9,370 nucleotides of DNA, taken from the NCBI GenBank assembly GCA_937902285.1, contig CALGTB010000040.1, forward strand, positions 1 through 9,370. The letters run 5' to 3'. This DNA comes from an uncultured Actinomycetes bacterium. Lineage in GTDB: Bacteria > Actinomycetota > Actinomycetes > S36-B12. The translations under genes were made by a program, and so were the position numbers. Positions 7,451 to 9,370 of this stretch are shown here, in pieces (position 1 is the first letter of the stretch; each line of letters starts with the position of its first letter). The notes below the pieces were generated by a model. The model saw only the letters and a list, made by a program, of their open reading frames with translations, did not search any database and was not told where the DNA came from.

Positions 7451-8029
7451 TCACACGGGTGTCGGCGTCAGTTCCGCGGCGCCGAACGACACCGAGAACC
7501 GGTCGCACCAGATGGCGACGCTCGTCAGGTCGGTGAGGTCGGCCGTCGCCGGGATCTCGTAGTTCTGGTTGCCCTTGTTGCCCTTCAGGGCCCCGAGGTC
7601 CACGTAGTCGCCGTCGTCGAAGACGAGCCAGCCCTCGGCTCCGTCGATCACCGGCGCGTCGGACAGCCAGACCTTGAGGTCCGGGCCGTTGCTCGTGTCG
7701 AGCCCTTCGATCCGGAGGACGCGTCGGCCGTCCGGCAGCTCGATGACCTGCACGGTTCCGGAGGTACCGTGCTCGTGACTGATGAAGGTGCCGGTGGAGA
7801 TCACGGCGGCCTCGGCAGCAGGTGCAGCAGGGGACGCGGGCGTGGCCGGATCGGCATCCGCACTGGCCGCCGGGTCGGCCGGTGCGCTCGCTGCGACGGG
7901 CGAGGCCTCGTTGACCGTCGTGTTGGTGAACAGCTTCCATGGCTGGAACAGGAACAGGCCAACTCCGAGCACCACCACCACGACGATGGCGACGGGCACG
8001 AGCACGATGGGGCGGCGAAGAGTCTTCAC
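7451..8029 (-). CDS. Membrane-anchored DM13-domain protein
   Basis: A 192-residue protein with a short basic N-terminus, one membrane segment (about 8-28), an Ala/Pro/Ser/Asp-rich spacer (44-75) and an extracytoplasmic DM13 domain (about 79-187). DM13 signs are GTFISHEHGTSG (80-91), the NGPDLKVWLSD strand (114-124), LGALKGNKGNQNYEIP (145-160) and AIWCDRFSVSFG (172-183), whose Cys175 is the nearly invariant cysteine of the family. DM13 has been proposed to act in electron transfer or redox chemistry, but the mechanism is not established. No lipobox cysteine is present, so the anchor is a transmembrane helix or an uncleaved signal. It lies between a CcdA gene (9-base gap) and a DipZ-like gene (7-base gap), which supports a redox role. 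The GTG start at 8029 is set by a GAGGA ribosome site 6 bases upstream. Confidence 0.92.
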   Translation of the reverse strand: MKTLRRPIVLVPVAIVVVVVLGVGLFLFQPWKLFTNTTVNEASPVAASAPADPAASADADPATPASPAAPAAEAAVISTGTFISHEHGTSGTVQVIELPDGRRVLRIEGLDTSNGPDLKVWLSDAPVIDGAEGWLVFDDGDYVDLGALKGNKGNQNYEIPATADLTDLTSVAIWCDRFSVSFGAAELTPTPV

Positions 8030-8035
8030 GAGGGG

Positions 8036-8040
8036 TCCTC
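8036..8040 (-). promoter_or_regulatory. Ribosome binding site of the DM13 gene, overlapping the ccdA stop codon
   Basis: On the minus strand the sequence is TGAGGACCCCTCGTG: the TGA stop of the CcdA gene overlaps GAGGA, and the GTG start follows after 6 bases. The arrangement fixes the GTG start and suggests coupled translation. Confidence 0.65.
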
Positions 8041-8770
8041 AGTTGGTTGGGATGAAGCCGGAGTCGAGCTCCCAGGGGGCGATGGGGGAGTTCTCGAGGA
8101 TCCAGGTCTGGATCTCGCGGTCGAAGCCGGTCAGGATGACCAGTCCGACGAGGATGAACACGACGCCGAGTCCGCGTCGGAACCAGCTGTGCGGGTCGGC
8201 AGCCCACCGTGCGTTGCCGATGACCTTCTGCCCCAGCAGCGCGACGAGCAGCAGGGTCGCGCAGAGGCCGAAGACGTAGCCGGCGAGGAGCAGCAGCCCC
8301 TGCCCGAGTGAGGCGGGCAGGACGGTCACGACCACGTAGCCGTACATCGGGCTGCAGGAGGAGAAGACCGGTCCGAGGGCGGCGCCGGTGAGCACTGCCC
8401 CGACGGTTCCCTGCTTCTGGCGTGCGGTGGCGAGCCGTCCGGTGGTGCGCGACTGCAGCGACAAGGCCGCCGAGAGTCGCTCCCAGATCTGCGGGAAGGC
8501 CGACACGATGCCGAGCCCGATGAGCAGGCCGCCGCTGATCCACTGCCACACCTCCGTGGGCACCCCGATGAGCGAGGTGCTCGCCTTGAGGATCAGCGTG
8601 AACACGACGATCGACGCGCCCAGGGACGCCGTGATGATGTACGCCCGCCGCCGGGAGGCCTTCGTCGACGGCCCGATCGAGCCGCCGACGATCACCGGAA
8701 GCATGGGCAGGACGCAGGGGGCCAGCGTCGTGAGGACGCCGGCCACCACTGCGCCCAGGAGGAGGAGCAT
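8039..8770 (-). CDS. Stand-alone CcdA/DsbD-type membrane thiol transporter
   Basis: A 243-residue polytopic membrane protein of the cytochrome c biogenesis CcdA / DsbD transmembrane family, which passes electrons from cytoplasmic thioredoxin to extracytoplasmic thiol proteins. About six hydrophobic segments are visible (roughly 2-30, 44-65, 75-92, 122-150, 156-180, 200-215). The redox cysteines are C19 in LAPCVLPMLP and C139 in GPVFSSCSPMYG, one in each half as expected. The reading frame stays open upstream to a GTG at 8818, but I chose ATG at 8770: it starts directly at the first helix, as family members do, and its A is the last base of the preceding gene's TGA (TGATG), whereas the longer form would add a very basic stretch inside that gene. 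A GGGG run lies about 12 bases upstream. The obvious partner is the thioredoxin-like lipoprotein encoded just before it. It could also serve cytochrome c maturation, but no other cytochrome genes are here. Confidence 0.93.
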   Translation of the reverse strand: MLLLLGAVVAGVLTTLAPCVLPMLPVIVGGSIGPSTKASRRRAYIITASLGASIVVFTLILKASTSLIGVPTEVWQWISGGLLIGLGIVSAFPQIWERLSAALSLQSRTTGRLATARQKQGTVGAVLTGAALGPVFSSCSPMYGYVVVTVLPASLGQGLLLLAGYVFGLCATLLLVALLGQKVIGNARWAADPHSWFRRGLGVVFILVGLVILTGFDREIQTWILENSPIAPWELDSGFIPTN

Positions 8771-9288
8771 CAGGCGGTCTGCCCCGCGATGTCGTCGGCG
8801 GTCAGGGTGCCGGTCCACTTGGCGAGCTCATTGCCGTCCGCATCGACCTGGACGAACGTGTGCTGCGTCGTGATGCCGTACTGCTGCTTCAGCTCGTCGG
8901 AGTTGTCGTAGTCGACCTTGACGATGGTGAGGCCGGCGGGGATGCCGGTCGGATCTGCGTTGAGGTTCTCCTCGGTGGCCTTGCACGTCGGGCACCAGCT
9001 CGCGTGGAAGAAGAGGACCACGTCGTCCTTGGCGTACATGTCCTTGTTGCCCTGGTAGTCGGCGAGGGTGATGTAGGAGCCGTGGGCGGCCATGGCGGCG
9101 TCGTCGGTCATGGCGGACTCGGACTCCATGGCGTCGGACTCCATCGCGGACTCGGACTCCATGACCTCCTCCGCCGAGGCGGCGACGGACGCGGACTCCG
9201 AGGTGGTCCCGGACGAGCACGCGGTCAGGGCGAGGGCCGTGACGGCCAGCGGGACGAGGATGCGGGTGACTGCTCGGGTGGGGTTCAT
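8770..9288 (-). CDS. Thioredoxin-fold lipoprotein with Met/Glu/Ser-rich linker
   Basis: A 172-residue secreted lipoprotein expected to sit on the outer face of the cytoplasmic membrane and to exchange thiols and disulfides. It has a basic start, a hydrophobic stretch (about 10-22) and a lipobox LTAC with lipidated Cys24. Residues 25-70 form a low-complexity acidic linker including two copies of MESESAM (43-49 and 54-60). The thioredoxin domain covers about 71-172, with FFHASWCPTC giving the active site C99-PT-C102. The usual cis-proline before the beta strand after the active site appears to be His143 (TTQHTFVQVD, 140-149). The ATG at 9288 gives a proper signal peptide; the ribosome site is weak (GGATGC directly upstream). 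Its stop overlaps the ccdA start by one base, so the two are almost certainly translated together and the CcdA protein is the likely electron donor. It is the first gene of the minus-strand block in this window. Confidence 0.92.
   Translation of the reverse strand: MNPTRAVTRILVPLAVTALALTACSSGTTSESASVAASAEEVMESESAMESDAMESESAMTDDAAMAAHGSYITLADYQGNKDMYAKDDVVLFFHASWCPTCKATEENLNADPTGIPAGLTIVKVDYDNSDELKQQYGITTQHTFVQVDADGNELAKWTGTLTADDIAGQTA
9113..9162 (-). repeat. Two perfect 17-bp direct repeats, 33-bp period, inside the lipoprotein gene
   Basis: The 17-mer gcggactcggactccat (plus strand) occurs at 9113-9129 and again at 9146-9162, with a related partial unit between. The 33-bp period equals 11 codons and encodes MESESAM-ESDA-MESESAM, so the repeat keeps frame and could change in copy number without breaking the protein. 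Confidence 0.85.
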
Positions 9289-9370
9289 GCATCCATGACA
9301 CCCGATGAGGCCGACGAAAAGCCAGCGGATCCGCCTTACGTAGTCCTTACGGATCGCTCCGCGACTCGTC
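9289..9370 (-). promoter_or_regulatory. Upstream region of the redox operon with candidate regulator site
   Basis: No gene is seen in these 82 bases, which should hold at least part of the promoter of the lipoprotein gene. On the minus strand GTAAGG occurs twice (9350-9345 and 9339-9334), an 11-bp period, about one helical turn. The pair is framed by GATCCG/CGGATC arms at 9328-9333 and 9350-9355. Seventeen bases downstream of the second GTAAGG is CGTC (9316-9313), 24 bases before the ATG, a spacing compatible with an ECF-type sigma promoter. No good sigma-70 -10 box is visible. The regulator is unknown and the promoter reading is tentative. Confidence 0.35.

Noticed and set aside
8771..8818. 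Longer start (GTG at 8818) for the stand-alone CcdA gene
   Set aside because: It would add a basic stretch overlapping the lipoprotein gene; the ATG at 8770 begins at the first helix and forms a TGATG overlap.
9113..9162. CRISPR-like or mobile repeat
   Set aside because: Only two perfect 17-bp copies, in frame, coding a low-complexity linker inside a gene; no further units or spacers.

Overview
The window is very GC-rich, gene-dense DNA from an actinobacterium. The gene families fit a member of Micrococcales such as Microbacteriaceae (inference from gene content and base composition; no rRNA or other taxonomic marker is present). One gene lies on the plus strand and eight on the minus strand. 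No tRNA, rRNA, insertion sequence, integrase or CRISPR array was seen, and every open stretch longer than about 40 bases between genes lies at the right-hand edge.

Plus strand, 2-1861: the 3' part of an MMPL/RND-type membrane transporter gene, cut off by the left edge. It converges with the minus-strand block, with only 7 bases between the two stop codons.

Minus strand, read right to left from 9288 to 1869, eight genes are packed with gaps of at most 37 bases. They could be one transcript, or a redox unit followed by other units. The first four form an extracytoplasmic thiol-redox module: a thioredoxin-fold lipoprotein, a stand-alone CcdA-type membrane thiol transporter, a membrane-anchored DM13-domain protein, and a DipZ-like fusion of CcdA and a TlpA-like thioredoxin. 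The first two share a TGATG stop/start overlap, and the next two gaps are 9 and 7 bases. Next come a DUF1905 protein and a small protein with a C-terminal CxxC-CxxC zinc ribbon. The block ends with a class I-like polyphosphate kinase 2 (PPK2) and, 21 bases downstream, a P-type cation ATPase.

Two points stand out. First, the redox module contains two CcdA/thioredoxin systems, one split and one fused, on either side of a DM13 protein, a plausible electron relay across the membrane. Second, the P-type ATPase looks like a P2A (calcium-pump-like) enzyme but has lost most of the membrane residues that bind calcium in SERCA. Its ion is therefore uncertain, and its gene sits directly after a kinase that can make ATP from polyphosphate. 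Upstream of the first redox gene, a pair of 6-bp direct repeats with 11-bp period, framed by 6-bp inverted arms, is a candidate regulator site.
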